Shown: in pieces, positions 15,705 to 24,327 of the stretch
Layout of the letters: the number at the start of each line of letters is the position of its first letter
Numbering within the stretch: position 1 is the first letter of the stretch
Program-made: the position numbers and the translations under genes
Assembly (NCBI GenBank): GCA_014695345.1
Contig: JACJOC010000084.1
Coordinates: 62,001-126,000 of the forward strand
Direction: 5' to 3'
Source: Cyanobacteria bacterium FACHB-471
GTDB taxonomy: Bacteria; Cyanobacteriota; Cyanobacteriia; Elainellales; Elainellaceae
Length of the DNA stretch: 64,000 bases
The notes under the pieces: model-generated
What the model was told of the DNA's origin: nothing
The model's database searches: none
Seen by the model: only the letters and a program-made list of their open reading frames with translations

Positions 15705-16505
15705 ATGACAAGTTACATTCCTGCTTCGGCAAACCCTCCAGGCGATCGCCAATCGCTTGAGCAAGAGAGTGCAATCATCAACCCAATCGGATATCCAAGT
15801 GTCACTCAGCAGCTTTCCGAAAATGTAATTTTGACTACAGTAGATGACTTATACAACTGGGCAAGGCTGTCTAGTCTCTGGCCACTACTTTATGGCACAG
15901 CCTGCTGCTTCATCGAATTTGCTGCTCTGATTGGCTCGCGTTTCGACTTCGATCGGTTTGGCTTAATTCCACGCTCTAGCCCTCGGCAGGCTGACCTGAT
16001 CATTCTGGCAGGCACTCTCAACATGAAGATGTCTCAACCTACAATGCGTCTGTATGAACAGATGCCTGACCCTAAATATGTGATCGCAATGGGAGCCTGC
16101 ATGATTACAGGCGGTATGTTTAGTGCTGACTCACCCACTGCGGTAAGAGGAGCCGACAAAATTTTGCCAATTGATGTTTACATTCCGGGTTGCCCGCCCC
16201 GTCCAGAAGCGATTATGGACGCCATCATCAAGTTACGTAAGAAAATCTCAGCTGAATCTCTACAAGAACGAGGCGAACGAGAGCCAACGCATCGCTTTTA
16301 TACCATTTCTCATCAAATGAAGCCGGTAGAGCCTCCGTTAAAAGGTGTTTATTTAAATTCGCCCTCTCGTCAAGCTCCACCCGCTGAACTGGCAGAGGCA
16401 TTAGGAATACCTGTCTCAGATGCCCTTCAAGCAAGGCAAAATAAGAGTGTAGAGGCTGCTGAAGAACGACAGCGTAATTCTCCAGGCTCAATGGGGTCAT
16501 CATAA
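15705..16505 (+). CDS. ndhK: NDH-1 subunit NdhK (20 kDa, N2 cluster), solitary copy
   Basis: 266 residues from ATG 15705 with GGAGAG upstream (a TTG at 15693 is less likely). All four ligands of the N2 [4Fe-4S] cluster are present: Cys67-Cys68 in GTACCFIEF, Cys132 in GACMITGG and Cys163 in PGCPPRPEA. The C-terminal extension resembles cyanobacterial NdhK. NdhK passes electrons from ferredoxin-fed clusters to plastoquinone in thylakoid NDH-1. Oddly, it stands alone; the usual order is ndhC-ndhK-ndhJ. Several otherwise near-invariant stretches also differ from the typical form I remember ([18 protein letters not shown] versus AGTITMKMAPALVRLYEQ), so it may be a second, specialised copy. The next gene, 23 bases away, is a PAS-CRP regulator. 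Confidence 0.93.
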   Translation: MTSYIPASANPPGDRQSLEQESAIINPIGYPSVTQQLSENVILTTVDDLYNWARLSSLWPLLYGTACCFIEFAALIGSRFDFDRFGLIPRSSPRQADLIILAGTLNMKMSQPTMRLYEQMPDPKYVIAMGACMITGGMFSADSPTAVRGADKILPIDVYIPGCPPRPEAIMDAIIKLRKKISAESLQERGEREPTHRFYTISHQMKPVEPPLKGVYLNSPSRQAPPAELAEALGIPVSDALQARQNKSVEAAEERQRNSPGSMGSS

Positions 16506-16528
16506 AGTTATCAGTAACTTTAAAGAGA

Positions 16529-17698
16529 ATGGGACACTATAAACTGCCAGTTGACGTTTTAGTTCGACAATTAGAAGCTGCGTACGAACGTATCTTTGCG
16601 CTCTATGATGATGTCAACTCTACGCTTGTGCCTAGCGCTAGCATCTTGCCCTCGGCTCTTAAGGAATTAGGAATTGCATCGGAAGAATTGCAGGTAGCCG
16701 CAGAGGAATTAAACCAGCAAAGCGAAGAATTGGTCGCGACTAGAGCCATTGTAGAAGCAGAGCGGCAGCGCTATCAAAACCTGTTTGAATTTGCCCCAGA
16801 CGGTTATTTTGTGACTGATCTTCAGGGCATGATTCACCAGGCAAATCAAGCTGCCGCTCAGTTACTCAATTTGTCACAGCAGTTCTTAACAGGCCGACCC
16901 ATAGCAGGCTTTGTGTTAGAAACGGAGCGTCAGGCTTTTCGCTCTAAGCTAAGTCAGTTGCATCAGTCAAAACGAGTACAAAAAATTGAAACTGTTGTTC
17001 AACCCCGTTTAGAAGAACCCCTTAATGTAGCTTTGACGGTTGCTACGATTCAAAATTCAACAGGTGAGCCTGTTTCTTTGTGCTGGCTGATGCGAAGACT
17101 TGCCAAGCGCAGTTCCTCACCGGCTCAGGAAAAGGGCTATGACCCTAGCCAAGATTATCCTATCCATAGTTATGCAAAGGGTGAGACTGTTCCACTCAAA
17201 CCTCAGGAGATTTGCCTAGTTAATCAGGGGTTGGTCAAGCTAAGTACCTTTTCAGGCAATGGCAAAGAGGTTCTAATGGGTTTAGCAGGGGCTTCGATGG
17301 TGTTTGGCTCTACATTGACGTCTCTAAGCATTTACCAGGCGATCGCCATGTCGGATGTGCAGCTTGTCTACATCCCTCAGGAGCAAATCACCACATCTCC
17401 TCGTCTGGCTAACCTGCTTATGCCCAAAATTGCTCAACGGCTCAAGCAAACAGAAAAGCTATTGTTGATTGCTGGACAACCACGCGTCAAAGATCGTCTA
17501 TGGGAACTGTTATTGCTGCTTAAGCAAGAGGTTGGAGAACCAGTCGAAGACGGCGTTCGCCTGAATGTACGTTTGACTCACGAAGATTTGGCGAGTGCTT
17601 GTTGTACAACTAGAGTCACTGTGACTCGTCTAATCACTCATCTTCTGCAAACTGGACAAGTTAGTTTGAATAAACACTACATTGTTTTGCATGATTAA
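16529..17698 (+). CDS. PAS domain - CRP/FNR-type transcriptional regulator
   Basis: 389 residues. A coiled N-terminal helix (about 50-85, EELQVAAEELNQQSEEL) leads into a PAS domain (about 88-190, FEFAPDGYFVTDLQGMIHQANQAA). A cyclic-nucleotide-binding-like beta-roll follows (about 205-300, YAKGETVPLKPQEICLVNQGLVKLSTFSGNGKEV), then a CRP-type winged HTH (about 345-378, LTHEDLASACCTTRVTVTRLITHLL). It lacks an obvious cAMP-phosphate Arg-Ser pocket and an FNR-type N-terminal Cys cluster. The PAS input suggests small-molecule or redox sensing. It starts 23 bases after ndhK on the same strand, so the two are likely co-transcribed and could be functionally linked. PAS-CRP fusion is unusual and worth noting. 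Confidence 0.85.
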   Translation: MGHYKLPVDVLVRQLEAAYERIFALYDDVNSTLVPSASILPSALKELGIASEELQVAAEELNQQSEELVATRAIVEAERQRYQNLFEFAPDGYFVTDLQGMIHQANQAAAQLLNLSQQFLTGRPIAGFVLETERQAFRSKLSQLHQSKRVQKIETVVQPRLEEPLNVALTVATIQNSTGEPVSLCWLMRRLAKRSSSPAQEKGYDPSQDYPIHSYAKGETVPLKPQEICLVNQGLVKLSTFSGNGKEVLMGLAGASMVFGSTLTSLSIYQAIAMSDVQLVYIPQEQITTSPRLANLLMPKIAQRLKQTEKLLLIAGQPRVKDRLWELLLLLKQEVGEPVEDGVRLNVRLTHEDLASACCTTRVTVTRLITHLLQTGQVSLNKHYIVLHD

Positions 17699-17740
17699 CT
17701 GAGATGGCAGTCTCTCCAGGTTTCAACCCCTATAAGGGTA

Positions 17741-17788
17741 GGTTTAGCGTTGAACCCTCAGATGGAACAACGTTTTATTGGCTAAACC
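17741..17788. terminator. Weak hairpin between convergent genes
   Basis: GGTTTAGC / GCTAAACC arms, 8 bp, with a 32-base interior, lying between the PAS-CRP stop and the RlpA-like stop. Weak but positioned as a terminator. Confidence 0.4.
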
Positions 17789-17836
17789 CACCTCTAAACA
17801 TTAAAGGTATCTAGCAAGCCTCAGTGCGAAGATCCT

Positions 17837-18271
17837 TTAATAGTAAAGACAGACTTCCAGACTCAGTTTATCCCCACCAGGATCTAGTGCCTCCATCACA
17901 GCGGGCGTAACGTCAATAATTCCCCAGCCTGGATTGTAATCATTAACCTCAACAGTCACTTCTAACCCGTTATCCAGGTTCTGAACAACAACATAGGTAC
18001 CATTGGGAATGTAGCTAGAAGCTGCAGTATACGCACCCGGATCAAATGATTCACCGCTACTAGTCACTTCGCCCGTGTCGTAGTAAGTTGCAGTACCGCA
18101 CTCCTCCTCATGTGCTTGGATTGGCTCCACTAGCAGCACAACAGAGCAAGTTAGAACACTACTGGCTAAGATCTTCCTGAGCAGTTTTCTTGATAGTGAG
18201 TGGAAATGAGACTGCCAGCTGCAGCAATGTGAGGGGCAAACGACTGTACTAAGTATGTGATCCTGCTTCAT
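17837..18271 (-). CDS. RlpA-like double-psi beta-barrel secreted protein
   Basis: About 144 residues from ATG 18271 (a TTG at 18283 is possible). A long n-region precedes a hydrophobic signal segment (about 32-50). The mature part begins at a CGTATYYDTGEVTSSGESFDPGAYTAAS-like segment, where the GxAxYY and TxSGExFD patterns are the RlpA/DPBB start, followed by GTYVVVQNLDNGLEVTVEVNDY, which matches the TxxxVxNxxNGxxxxVxVND core. RlpA proteins are septal lytic transglycosylases or peptidoglycan-associated barrels. Here the final DPBB segment is shortened and ends in VCLYY. The two Cys of the mature domain could form a disulfide. Periplasmic location is predicted. Confidence 0.8.
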   Translation of the reverse strand: MKQDHILSTVVCPSHCCSWQSHFHSLSRKLLRKILASSVLTCSVVLLVEPIQAHEEECGTATYYDTGEVTSSGESFDPGAYTAASSYIPNGTYVVVQNLDNGLEVTVEVNDYNPGWGIIDVTPAVMEALDPGGDKLSLEVCLYY

Positions 18272-18299
18272 ATCTTGACTCAATATGACAACATTACAA

Positions 18300-18339
18300 A
18301 GGGCTGAGAGCTATAGTACATGACTTAGCTCTCAGCCCT
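18300..18339 (-). terminator. 14-bp perfect hairpin
   Basis: AGGGCTGAGAGCTA / TAGCTCTCAGCCCT arms with a 12-base loop. It lies downstream of the hemerythrin gene and just upstream of the RlpA-like gene, both on the minus strand. On the minus strand the stem is followed by TTTGTAAT. It probably terminates hemerythrin transcripts. Confidence 0.65.
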
Positions 18340-18386
18340 AAATAATTTGGTTGGCACCGCAGGTGCAACTCTTCTAACCGTTCTTA

Positions 18387-18420
18387 CCTTAAGCCTCTCC
18401 CGCGGGAGAGGAACTTAAGG
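18387..18420. terminator. GC-rich palindrome after the hemerythrin gene
   Basis: A near-perfect palindrome CCTTAAG-CCTCTCCC / GGGAGAGG-AACTTAAGG, 23 bases past the hemerythrin stop. It forms a tandem terminator pair with the hairpin at 18300. Confidence 0.6.
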
Positions 18421-18442
18421 GACCGCTATTGCTATGTGGCTA

Positions 18443-19486
18443 TTAGCGAACAGAAGAGGCCATTCTGTCTTGAATCCGGCTCTTGGACTGCTTAAAGCGT
18501 GTTGCCATCTGCTCTTGCTGGTCTTCAGAGCAGTTGTTGCGAATCGCAGAGAACATGGTGCTCTCTTCCTGACGGACGTGATCCATCACGATTTCTCGGA
18601 GGTTCTCCACCTTGGACTTAAACTCAGGTGAGGAAGTACTGGTGCTCTTGATGTCATCCAGGATTGCCTTCATCTGAGCCTGCTCGTCATAAAGCTCCTG
18701 AGTGTCACCCTCCCCGTAGAACGGACGCACAGCGGGGTAGACAACCTCTTCCTCAGCTTCAGAGTGAGCAGTCAAGTCTTTGTAGAGCTGCCCAAAGTAT
18801 TCCTGAATTTTCTGAGGATCGTTGCTGCCTGCGATCTCCATAAACAGGGTGTTTGTTTTCTGGTGATCCATCCGGATGATGTCCTGGATGTTCATGTCGG
18901 ACTTGTCAGAGGTTTGAGTGACAGCACTGCCTACGACACCGCTAAAGGCAGCGATCGCATCTTGAACACGACCCCAGAGTCCTTGATCAGGCTCTTTGCC
19001 AGTCAATTCACGCACACCGATTACTTCGATGATGCCTTTGAGCTGCTCTTGGTGAGCGCGGTTCTCAAAGTTAACAGTGTTGAGCGGGGCGATTGCCGCT
19101 TCGATGTCTGCACCAACAACCTGAGCGCACTTGTGAACCAACAAGCCCATCATAGTTTGAGCATGCTTCAACAACTCATGCTGAGCTACCTTCTCTAGCA
19201 TGGTTAGCTCAGAGCCTTGCATCAGCTGCCGAGTTTTTTCGATCATTTGCTGAGTCGTTTGCTTGGGCTCTGCTTTGTTGCCATACTGAACAACAACAGT
19301 TTCCAAAATCCCTTTGTTCTTCTGGTCGTCCTCAAGCATGTTCTGAAAACGCTTGCGAAGCTCACCGTCAGAAGCAGCGGTTAAAAAGTTTTGTTCATTA
19401 GAAATCAATAAATCCTGCATAGCCAGCATTTCTGCTAGCTTCATAGCAATTGCAGAGCGCTTTGTATCTTCTAAAGATGTTACCAT
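18443..19486 (-). CDS. Two-domain protein: ferritin-like helical region plus hemerythrin domain
   Basis: 347 residues from ATG 19486, which has AAGGAGAACAACG upstream. Residues 1-185 form a helical, ferritin/DUF892-like bundle (LAMQDLLISNEQNFLTAAS.., HELLKHAQTMMGLL). Residues about 195-340 are a hemerythrin HHE domain with MDHQKTN, HSEAEEEVVYPAV and HVRQEESTMFSAI. These supply the His/Glu ligands of a di-iron centre. Such proteins bind O2 or NO, or sense or store iron. Cytosolic. It is monocistronic with two terminator hairpins. A smaller single-domain hemerythrin is encoded at 48129. Confidence 0.85.
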   Translation of the reverse strand: MVTSLEDTKRSAIAMKLAEMLAMQDLLISNEQNFLTAASDGELRKRFQNMLEDDQKNKGILETVVVQYGNKAEPKQTTQQMIEKTRQLMQGSELTMLEKVAQHELLKHAQTMMGLLVHKCAQVVGADIEAAIAPLNTVNFENRAHQEQLKGIIEVIGVRELTGKEPDQGLWGRVQDAIAAFSGVVGSAVTQTSDKSDMNIQDIIRMDHQKTNTLFMEIAGSNDPQKIQEYFGQLYKDLTAHSEAEEEVVYPAVRPFYGEGDTQELYDEQAQMKAILDDIKSTSTSSPEFKSKVENLREIVMDHVRQEESTMFSAIRNNCSEDQQEQMATRFKQSKSRIQDRMASSVR

Positions 19487-19997
19487 CGTTGTTCTCCTTC
19501 TCTTGCACAATTAATAATGTGCGTTCTTATTAGAAAGTGACATTTGCTGATAGCAACTTCATCATCCTTTTGACTGACTGTCTCGTCAGCCTTTAGTCTC
19601 CTAAGTAAATGTTGAAAAGATTAGCCTGGAGCTTGCGATTGCGCTAGGAAAAGGCATTGGGTCAGGATCTCAAGGTTTTCCTGCTAAATGCTTTTCTCTT
19701 ACAGAAGGCATTTTCTACTGCTCAAATACCTTCTGATTGCCTCAGCACATCCTGCTACAAGAATTTGTAGAATAGAGCCTCTACTTCACCCTCATGACAG
19801 ATGTAAAACTTATTGCCAGGTTCCAAAGTTGGAAATTGATTTATGCTACAAGGATAATTAAAGACTAATTTATAACCTCTGATAAGTATCCTTGTTTACG
19901 CTGCTTTTAAGTTCTCGCAATAATTCATTAATTAGGTGACTCAAACATTGCAAGTATTGCCATGTTTGTAACTTGTATAACTTGTTGCTGGTGCCCT
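19487..19997. other. Non-coding gap
   Basis: 511 bases between the hemerythrin start and the coiled-coil gene end. No gene, RNA or strong repeat was recognised. It is A/T-rich, with short T-runs near 19860-19980. It presumably holds the hemerythrin promoter. Confidence 0.4.
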
Positions 19998-20516
19998 TCA
20001 AACGTCTTTATCAAGTTTGTTTGTTTCTTCGTTTAATTCAACGCTAGATCGAATTTCTGCAACCTTGGTTTCCGTTTCATCTGCTTTAGCCTGAGCGTCA
20101 TTCGCTCGCTCTTGGGCTTCATCTGCTCTAGCTTGAGCCTGACTTGCTTGCTCTTGCAGTGCGGCAGCCCGCTCTTGGACTTGCTTAACCTGACTGTCAT
20201 CAATATCTAGGTCAGCAGATTGATCAACAGCCTTCTGCTGAACTTCGTCAGCTTTCCCCTGAATTGCGTTGGCTTGAATTTGAGCCGCGATCGCCCTTTC
20301 CTGAACTTTGTTGGCTTTGATTTCAGCCAGCGCTGCTCTCAACTGAATAGCATTCTGTCTAAGTTCTTCAACATTGGTTTCAGAAACTTCAGCCCTAGTC
20401 TTGAGCAGTTGAATTTCTTGTTGAAGCTTGATGATTTCGCTTCGGGTTCTCTCATCTTCTGCAATCATGGAGCCTAGTTCAGCAACGATCGCATCTAAAA
20501 AACTGTGGGTGTCCAT
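19998..20516 (-). CDS. Coiled-coil protein of unknown function
   Basis: 172 residues, almost entirely predicted coiled coil. Alanine- and glutamine-rich repeats such as ERAAALQEQASQAQARADEAQERANDAQAKADE (residues about 112-145, written here as the repeat theme A-x-A-x-E/Q) have an approximate 7/11-residue periodicity. The start is a short globular segment (MDTHSFLDAIVAELGSM). There is no signal peptide or membrane helix. The repetitive composition resembles late-embryogenesis or stress-associated helical proteins and structural filaments, but I assign no family. It diverges from the SLH gene across a hairpin-bearing intergenic region. Confidence 0.65.
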   Translation of the reverse strand: MDTHSFLDAIVAELGSMIAEDERTRSEIIKLQQEIQLLKTRAEVSETNVEELRQNAIQLRAALAEIKANKVQERAIAAQIQANAIQGKADEVQQKAVDQSADLDIDDSQVKQVQERAAALQEQASQAQARADEAQERANDAQAKADETETKVAEIRSSVELNEETNKLDKDV

Positions 20517-20571
20517 CGTTGAAGTCCTCGCGCCTGTAGTTTCAACTAATCATCAGAAGGTACTGCCATGA

Positions 20572-20612
20572 TTTTACAGTTAGGGGTGCGTGCCCGTAGA
20601 TTAACTGTAAAA
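20572..20612. repeat. 11-bp inverted repeat in a divergent intergenic region
   Basis: TTTTACAGTTA / TAACTGTAAAA arms, perfect over 11 bp, surround a GC-rich interior (GGGGTGCGTGCCCG). It sits between the start sites of two divergent genes, where a terminator is not expected. It could be an operator or a dispersed palindromic element. Confidence 0.55.
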
Positions 20613-20778
20613 GCGACTCAATCGAGTGCCCACAACGACTCTGTCAACCAACTCTGCCATTAGAGTAATTGAGAAGTGCTTTTAGAAGATGGTTATATAG
20701 AGAACAGCATGCGAGAAATGTGCGGTAAATCGCAAAAATTGGCAAAAAACGACTCAATTAAATAGGCAGCATCCAGCA

Positions 20779-21849
20779 ATGATAAACTCTCCTTCCCCGC
20801 CTCCAGGTCCTACCCCACCTTCTGGCAGACCGCTTGGCTTTGATGAGCTGATCAGCATTGTGATTGCTTTTCTAGTGCTTGGCACCGTTTTCTTCTGGTC
20901 AACCAGTCGCCGAGAACAGAGTTTTGTGCTGCTAGATCCACAAATTTTGCCCCAGCAACCGGATGCTTCTGAAGGCGATCGCCAAGAAGAAGATTCTGCG
21001 GAAGAGGTTGAACCCGAGCGCTTGGTTCCATTTGGCGTAGTGCCAGGGCTGGAGCCTCAAGGGGGTCGCCAAACTAATGTAGTGGTGATTCCGGCACCTG
21101 CTAAAGAAGCCGCCGAGAGCCGTAGAGCTGCCGTGCCGTTGGATGCAAGAGAGCGTTCAGAAGACTTGGATACACCACAGGCTGGAGGGATCGTTCCCCT
21201 TCCAGTTGATCCTTCCCCTACCGCCACAGCTCCGGACGCTTTACCCGTTGGCGAACCGATTGAGTTTACGGATGTGCCAGCTGACTTTTGGGCACGGCCG
21301 TTCATCTCAGAAATGTCTGCGCGGGGCATCATTAGCGGATTTGATGATGGCACCTTCCGCCCCAACCAACCCATTACTCGGGCAGAGTTTGCTGCCATGT
21401 TGCGGGAAGCTTTTGGGCAAGAACCCGATAAGCGATCGGCTCCTACCTTTGGTGATGTACCTGCTGATTTTTGGGCCGCTTCAGCCATCCAAAAGTCTTA
21501 TCAAATTGGTTATATCGAAGGCTATCCAGGCAATGTGTTTCAGCCGACTCAGCAGATTCCTAGAGTGCAGGCATTGGTCGCACTAGCGACAGGTCTAGGA
21601 CTCAATGCACCTGCCGATCTGACTGGAATTGAGCAGACCTACCAGGATGCTGACCAAATTCCTGATTATGCTACAGGCAAAATAGCCGCTGCGACAGAGT
21701 CTAGATTAGTCGTAAATCACCCCAATCCACAAACTCTAGAGCCAAACCAGAACGCGACCAGAGCCGAAGTTGCAGCATTCATCCATCAAGCCCTCGTTCA
21801 ATCAGGAAGAGTTGAACCCGTTGAGTCGCAGTTCATCGTGCAGCCATAG
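20779..21849 (+). CDS. S-layer homology (SLH) domain protein, membrane-anchored
   Basis: 356 residues. A Pro-rich N-terminus is followed by a transmembrane helix (about 27-43) and a long acidic, Pro-rich linker. Two clear SLH repeats follow: FTDVPADFWARPFISEMSARGIISGF..FRPNQPITRAEFAAML (about 166-210) and FGDVPADFWAASAIQKSYQIGYIEGYPGNVFQPTQQIPRVQALVAL (about 221-265); a degenerate third ends NATRAEVAAFIHQAL. SLH domains bind pyruvylated secondary cell-wall polymer or peptidoglycan. No porin-type beta-barrel follows, so this is a wall-tethering protein rather than an SLH-porin. Topology is N-terminus in, SLH in the periplasm. Start at ATG 20779. Confidence 0.9.
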   Translation: MINSPSPPPGPTPPSGRPLGFDELISIVIAFLVLGTVFFWSTSRREQSFVLLDPQILPQQPDASEGDRQEEDSAEEVEPERLVPFGVVPGLEPQGGRQTNVVVIPAPAKEAAESRRAAVPLDARERSEDLDTPQAGGIVPLPVDPSPTATAPDALPVGEPIEFTDVPADFWARPFISEMSARGIISGFDDGTFRPNQPITRAEFAAMLREAFGQEPDKRSAPTFGDVPADFWAASAIQKSYQIGYIEGYPGNVFQPTQQIPRVQALVALATGLGLNAPADLTGIEQTYQDADQIPDYATGKIAAATESRLVVNHPNPQTLEPNQNATRAEVAAFIHQALVQSGRVEPVESQFIVQP

Positions 21850-21897
21850 CATGATGGGTTTCTAAAGACAGCGGTAGTCACTTACTCCTTTCCCATT

Positions 21898-21945
21898 AAA
21901 AGATCAGGGATGCACTCTCGCGACGCGGGGGTGCCCTTCCATCTG
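21898..21945. repeat. Degenerate ATCAGGGATG palindrome after the SLH gene
   Basis: AAAAGATCAGGGATGC repeats the left arm of the hairpin at 1858-1906, but the right arm has decayed (GGGTGCCCTTCC instead of CATCCCTGATCT). A shorter internal stem AGGG..CAC / GTG..CCCT can still form. It lies 49 bases past the SLH stop. Confidence 0.5.
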
Positions 21946-22038
21946 TAGCCTCTTTATTAGAGAAACCTTATTAGACGCATGATCGGGGGAAGCTTGCGCT
22001 AGCCTGGAGAAAATATAGAAGCTGTCGAGGAAACTGTT

Positions 22039-23124
22039 GTGGTTACTAGCTTATCTGCACCCCAGTCAATTGAAGCGGTTTTGGGTGACGAAGCAGAAGA
22101 TTTACTCACCCATCGTGCCAAGGTTTCTAAGGATATGCTGCATCTACCTGGTCCAGACTGGGTAGACCGGATTTTTGCTCAAACCGATCGCTCTCCCCAA
22201 GTGCTTCGCAGCCTTCAGCAGCTTTACTCGTCCGGACGGTTGGCTAACACAGGCTACCTGTCGATCCTGCCCGTTGATCAGGGGATCGAGCATTCTGCGG
22301 CAGCATCGTTTGCGCCTAACCCCATGTACTTTGACAGTGAGAATATTGTGAAACTGGCGATCGCTGCCGAGTGCAATGCTGTCGCTACTACATTAGGCGT
22401 TTTAGGCAGCGTCTCTCGCAAATACGCCCACAAAATTCCCTTTATCGTCAAGCTCAACCACAATGAACTGCTGACCTACCCCAACCAGTTTGACCAGATT
22501 ATGTTCGCCTCTGTCGAGCAAGCTTGGAATCTAGGCGCAGTCGCAGTCGGAGCCACCATTTACTTTGGCTCACCTGAGTCAGCTCGGCAGATTCAGGAAG
22601 TCAGCAGAGCCTTTGCCCGTGCCCATGAGCTAGGTCTGGCAACCATTCTCTGGTGCTATTTGCGAAACAGCAGCTTCAAGCAAAACGGCACAGACTATCA
22701 CCTCGCCGCTGACCTGACCGGACAGGCAAATCACATTGGCGTGACAATTCAGGCAGATATCATTAAGCAAAAACTGCCCGAAGTCAATAACGGCTACAGT
22801 GCAGTCGTTGAAGCTACTGGTAGCAGCTACGGCAAAACCGACAAGCGCGTTTACTCAGAACTCACCACCGACCACCCAATCGATCTGACCCGCTATCAGG
22901 TACTCAACTGCTACGCCGGGCGGATGGGGTTGATCAATTCTGGCGGTGCCTCTGGCAAAAATGATTTCGCTGAAGCCGTGCGGACAGCAGTAGTCAACAA
23001 GCGGGCTGGTGGCTGTGGTTTGATTTCAGGGCGCAAAGCCTTCCAGCGTCCGTTTGAGGAAGGCGTGAAGTTGTTCCACACCATCCAGGACGTGTATTTG
23101 TCGCCAGAAGTGACGATCGCCTGA
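22039..23124 (+). CDS. fbaB: Class I fructose-bisphosphate aldolase
   Basis: 361 residues starting at GTG 22039 with GAGGAAAC upstream. It belongs to the DhnA/archaeal-type class I aldolases: [14 protein letters not shown] near residue 75-88, [15 protein letters not shown] near 134-148 and [15 protein letters not shown] near 169-183. The Schiff-base lysine lies further along, probably in the [15 protein letters not shown] region. It interconverts fructose-1,6-bisphosphate with dihydroxyacetone phosphate and glyceraldehyde-3-phosphate in the cytosol, without metal. The window also encodes the class II enzyme (35282), the usual Calvin-cycle isoform. This one probably serves glycolytic or alternative conditions. 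Confidence 0.92.
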   Translation: MVTSLSAPQSIEAVLGDEAEDLLTHRAKVSKDMLHLPGPDWVDRIFAQTDRSPQVLRSLQQLYSSGRLANTGYLSILPVDQGIEHSAAASFAPNPMYFDSENIVKLAIAAECNAVATTLGVLGSVSRKYAHKIPFIVKLNHNELLTYPNQFDQIMFASVEQAWNLGAVAVGATIYFGSPESARQIQEVSRAFARAHELGLATILWCYLRNSSFKQNGTDYHLAADLTGQANHIGVTIQADIIKQKLPEVNNGYSAVVEATGSSYGKTDKRVYSELTTDHPIDLTRYQVLNCYAGRMGLINSGGASGKNDFAEAVRTAVVNKRAGGCGLISGRKAFQRPFEEGVKLFHTIQDVYLSPEVTIA

Positions 23125-23168
23125 CCCGCAAAAGCAAAACTGGGGATGCTGAGCATCCCCTAGTCACC

Positions 23169-23819
23169 TTATCGTCGCCGCTCTTGCAGCTTGCGGTAAA
23201 CATCTCGGATGTCTACTTTATGATGCGCCAGAGCTACGAGCGTGTGATAGAACAAATCGGCTACTTCGCCCGCGATCGCCTCTGGATCGTCATCCTTGCA
23301 AGCCATTACCACTTCCGCAGATTCTTCTCCAATCTTCTTAAGAATCTTGTTGTCTCCCCCTGCCAACAGCTTGTAGGTATAGGAGTCGGGGTTGGGATGA
23401 TCGCGGCGATCGCAAATCACCTCATAAACCTGAGATAACGTATCCGCAGGTGGAGCTTTCACTTCGCTATCCACTTGATGAAAGCAACTGCGCTCTCCAG
23501 TGTGGCAGGCAATGTCGCCGATTTGCTCCACGCCAATTAACAGCGCATCACTATCACAGTCATATCGCAGCGATCGCACCTGCTGCAAATGCCCCGAAGT
23601 TTCACCTTTGTGCCATAGAGATGCTCGCGATCGGCTCCAAAACCAGGTTTCTCCAGTGTCTAATGTCTTTTGTAAAGACTCTCGGTTCATCCACGCCATC
23701 ATCAGCACCGTTCCATCCAGATAATCCTGCACAATCGCGGGTACCAGTCCCTGCTCGTTGTACTGAATTTGTTCAACGGGAATCGCTAAGGCAGGAGAAT
23801 CAGATTGGCTCGCTAACAT
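23169..23819 (-). CDS. hisIE: Bifunctional phosphoribosyl-AMP cyclohydrolase / phosphoribosyl-ATP diphosphatase
   Basis: About 216 residues from ATG 23819; a TTG at 23840 would add seven. The HisI part has the metal-binding YDCDSDALL and the Zn-cysteine/histidine segment CHTGERSCF (about residues 90-113). The HisE part has the helical [14 protein letters not shown] and [11 protein letters not shown] motifs with Mg-binding acidic residues (about 165-200). It catalyses steps 2 and 3 of histidine biosynthesis in the cytosol. As in most cyanobacteria, the gene is not in a his operon. It converges with the class I aldolase gene with a 44-base gap. Confidence 0.95.
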   Translation of the reverse strand: MLASQSDSPALAIPVEQIQYNEQGLVPAIVQDYLDGTVLMMAWMNRESLQKTLDTGETWFWSRSRASLWHKGETSGHLQQVRSLRYDCDSDALLIGVEQIGDIACHTGERSCFHQVDSEVKAPPADTLSQVYEVICDRRDHPNPDSYTYKLLAGGDNKILKKIGEESAEVVMACKDDDPEAIAGEVADLFYHTLVALAHHKVDIRDVYRKLQERRR

Positions 23820-23920
23820 GGGTCTGTCAAATTCGTACAAGCTACCGCTTTATTATCCAACGTTGACAACCATAAGTTGACAACCATAAAGAGCTTGCAC
23901 AAAACTGACCGTTTCCAGAA

Positions 23921-24253
23921 TTATTCAACTGAGTTGAGCAGAAGTTGCCAAACTTCATTGAGCAGGTCTTCCGAAAGATTTGGAGTGGGCTGATGGTCGT
24001 CTTGTTCGAGCAATTCCAGCTCTTCGCCACAAAACTCTAAAGCAATCCTGACCTTACCTTTGTGCAACCCTCTGTTAGGGCTCAAAATTTCACACTCTAT
24101 GCCTTTAAACCAGTTTTCGCTTTGCCCAATCTGGTTCTGCATAGCTTCAACCAACTCAGAAACTTCAAAGGTGGTGTAGCCAGAAATTAACGTGTCGCTT
24201 TCATTGATATAGACAATTGCGTTTTGTTCAAGCGGCTCAAATTCTCGATTCAT
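23921..24253 (-). CDS. KGK domain protein
   Basis: 110 residues, a cyanobacteria-specific type. The diagnostic motif GLHKGKVRIALEF (about 70-82) gives the family its KGK name. The N-terminal half (DTLISGYTTFEVSELVEAMQNQI) is the usual conserved strand-helix region. The C-terminus is an acidic helix. There are no catalytic residues, signal peptide or membrane segments. The function of the family is unknown. The gene sits between hisIE and an Rrf2 regulator on the same strand, with about 75 bases to the latter's stop. Confidence 0.8.
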   Translation of the reverse strand: MNREFEPLEQNAIVYINESDTLISGYTTFEVSELVEAMQNQIGQSENWFKGIECEILSPNRGLHKGKVRIALEFCGEELELLEQDDHQPTPNLSEDLLNEVWQLLLNSVE

Positions 24254-24327
24254 ATCAATCCTCAGTGCAGATTTCCAGGCTGGTTGAATTCAGTATTCCC
24301 AAGCCCGAAGAGCGATAGCAGTTCCGC

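Noticed and set aside
18764-19198. 144-codon plus-strand frame opposite the hemerythrin gene
   Set aside because: Antisense shadow; the minus frame has the HHE motifs and an ideal SD.
20581-20660. tRNA-like sequence near GACTCAATCGAGTGCCC
   Set aside because: No acceptor or T-arm pairing could be built on either strand.
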